From Filifactor alocis ATCC 35896 (GTDB lineage Bacteria > Bacillota > Clostridia > Peptostreptococcales > Filifactoraceae), in contig NC_016630.1 in NCBI RefSeq assembly GCF_000163895.2, positions 248,001-312,000 on the forward strand: 64,000 nucleotides of DNA, in the 5' to 3' direction. A model generated the notes under the pieces. That model was given only the letters and a program-made list of their open reading frames with translations, did no database searches and had not been told where the DNA came from. A program made the translations under genes and the position numbers. Positions 63,536-64,000 of the stretch are shown here, piece by piece. How positions within the stretch are numbered: the stretch's first letter is position 1; every line of letters starts with the position of its first letter.

Positions 63536-64000
63536 CTAATTACCTAAAAATATTTCATTTACATTTACTTTGTATGAGTCTATCGGAAGTCTTGTTACCA
63601 ACTGAAATGATACCTTTTTAGTCACATTGTCCGTGTTATTTTTATCCAAAACAATAGTTACATTACTTTTATCGATTTCAGAATCCAACTCTTTACTGTA
63701 CAACACTGTTGCTATGATAGACTCTTTCAAAATATTTTTTACTTTTTCTATTTCTTCCGATGAAAAATTTTTAAATATAATCTCGGAAACATCATATTTT
63801 ATCTCTTTTTGTAATATATTTTCATCTATGCGAGTAATTTTTACGCTACTAGGTTCCATAGATAAACCATCAACATTATTTAGCTCTATTTGATTTCCTA
63901 TACAAGCTAAAATATTATTACAAGGAATCTGCTTTGTATATACTTCTGTTAGCATATCAAGCGATTTGGTATCCCCTGTAAGCAATATTGTATTTGGTTC
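63536..64000 (-). CDS. ybbR: YbbR-domain protein, likely CdaR (partial, 5' end outside window)
   Basis: The frame runs off the right edge; a TTG at 63985 is not the start. The visible 154 residues hold YbbR-type repeats: EPNTILLTGDTKSLDMLTEV with the hallmark phrase seen at the head of each YbbR repeat, then VKITRIDENILQKEIKYDVS. YbbR repeats are extracellular beta-rich modules; in CdaR they modulate the diadenylate cyclase CdaA. The identification as CdaR rests on the glmM neighbour 59 bases downstream. Confidence 0.85.
   Translation of the reverse strand, partial: EPNTILLTGDTKSLDMLTEVYTKQIPCNNILACIGNQIELNNVDGLSMEPSSVKITRIDENILQKEIKYDVSEIIFKNFSSEEIEKVKNILKESIIATVLYSKELDSEIDKSNVTIVLDKNNTDNVTKKVSFQLVTRLPIDSYKVNVNEIFLGN

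Noticed and set aside
1..64000. CRISPR array, tRNA or rRNA genes, prophage
   Set aside because: No spaced short repeats, no cloverleaf or rRNA-like segment, and no phage structural genes were recognised; the recombinase has no element genes beside it.

Overview
The window is an AT-rich chromosome segment from a low-GC Gram-positive anaerobe, most likely a member of the Clostridia. Pointers are strong purine-rich ribosome-binding sites, several TTG and GTG starts, a PerR-type regulator, an S-layer-homology protein, a Gram-positive style type IV pilus locus without a visible secretin, the dnaE-pfkA-pyk and ybbR-glmM gene orders, and dnaG-rpoD. I cannot name the species. No rRNA, tRNA or CRISPR array was found.

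Layout: almost every gene from 1 to 36126 is on the + strand (yebC is the exception) and every gene from 36140 to 64000 is on the - strand, so the two halves converge at about 36.13 kb. At that point sits a single tyrosine recombinase whose 5' leader carries a 42-bp near-palindrome with an 11-6-11 dif-like core. I infer that this may be the replication terminus with a self-contained Xer/dif module; this is the most interesting hypothesis in the window.

1-12682 is a type IV pilus and cell-wall locus: a VWA-domain protein (cut by the left edge), a very large prepilin-like protein, PilM, PilN, a PilO with an extra C-terminal beta-sandwich domain, a membrane protein, a PRC-barrel protein, an unknown membrane-anchored protein, prepilin peptidase, a peptidoglycan glucosaminidase and an SLH protein. 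Pilus motor and platform genes are absent and presumably lie to the left. 13032-20423 holds repair and translation genes: uvrB, uvrA, recX, typA. 20713-27670 holds an NlpC/P60 hydrolase, a type II topoisomerase pair, a radical SAM protein and an isolated purC. 27881-36126 holds an ACT/UPF0210 pair, yebC, a DUF3783-like gene, two pseudouridine synthases flanking a small prepilin-like gene, perR, argS and an unknown gene.

The - strand half, read in the direction of transcription, holds ybbR (partial) and glmM; RNase E/G, an rRNA-methyltransferase-like gene and a PheB-like ACT protein; dnaG-rpoD; a SEC-C protein; an IS30-family element; rpsU-yqeY and an MFS transporter; two flavoproteins; a DEAD-box helicase; a lipoprotein with a two-component system; dnaE-pfkA-pyk; and the recombinase. 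The IS30 element sits between the SEC-C gene and the rpsU promoter and is flanked by an unusual 35-bp direct repeat.
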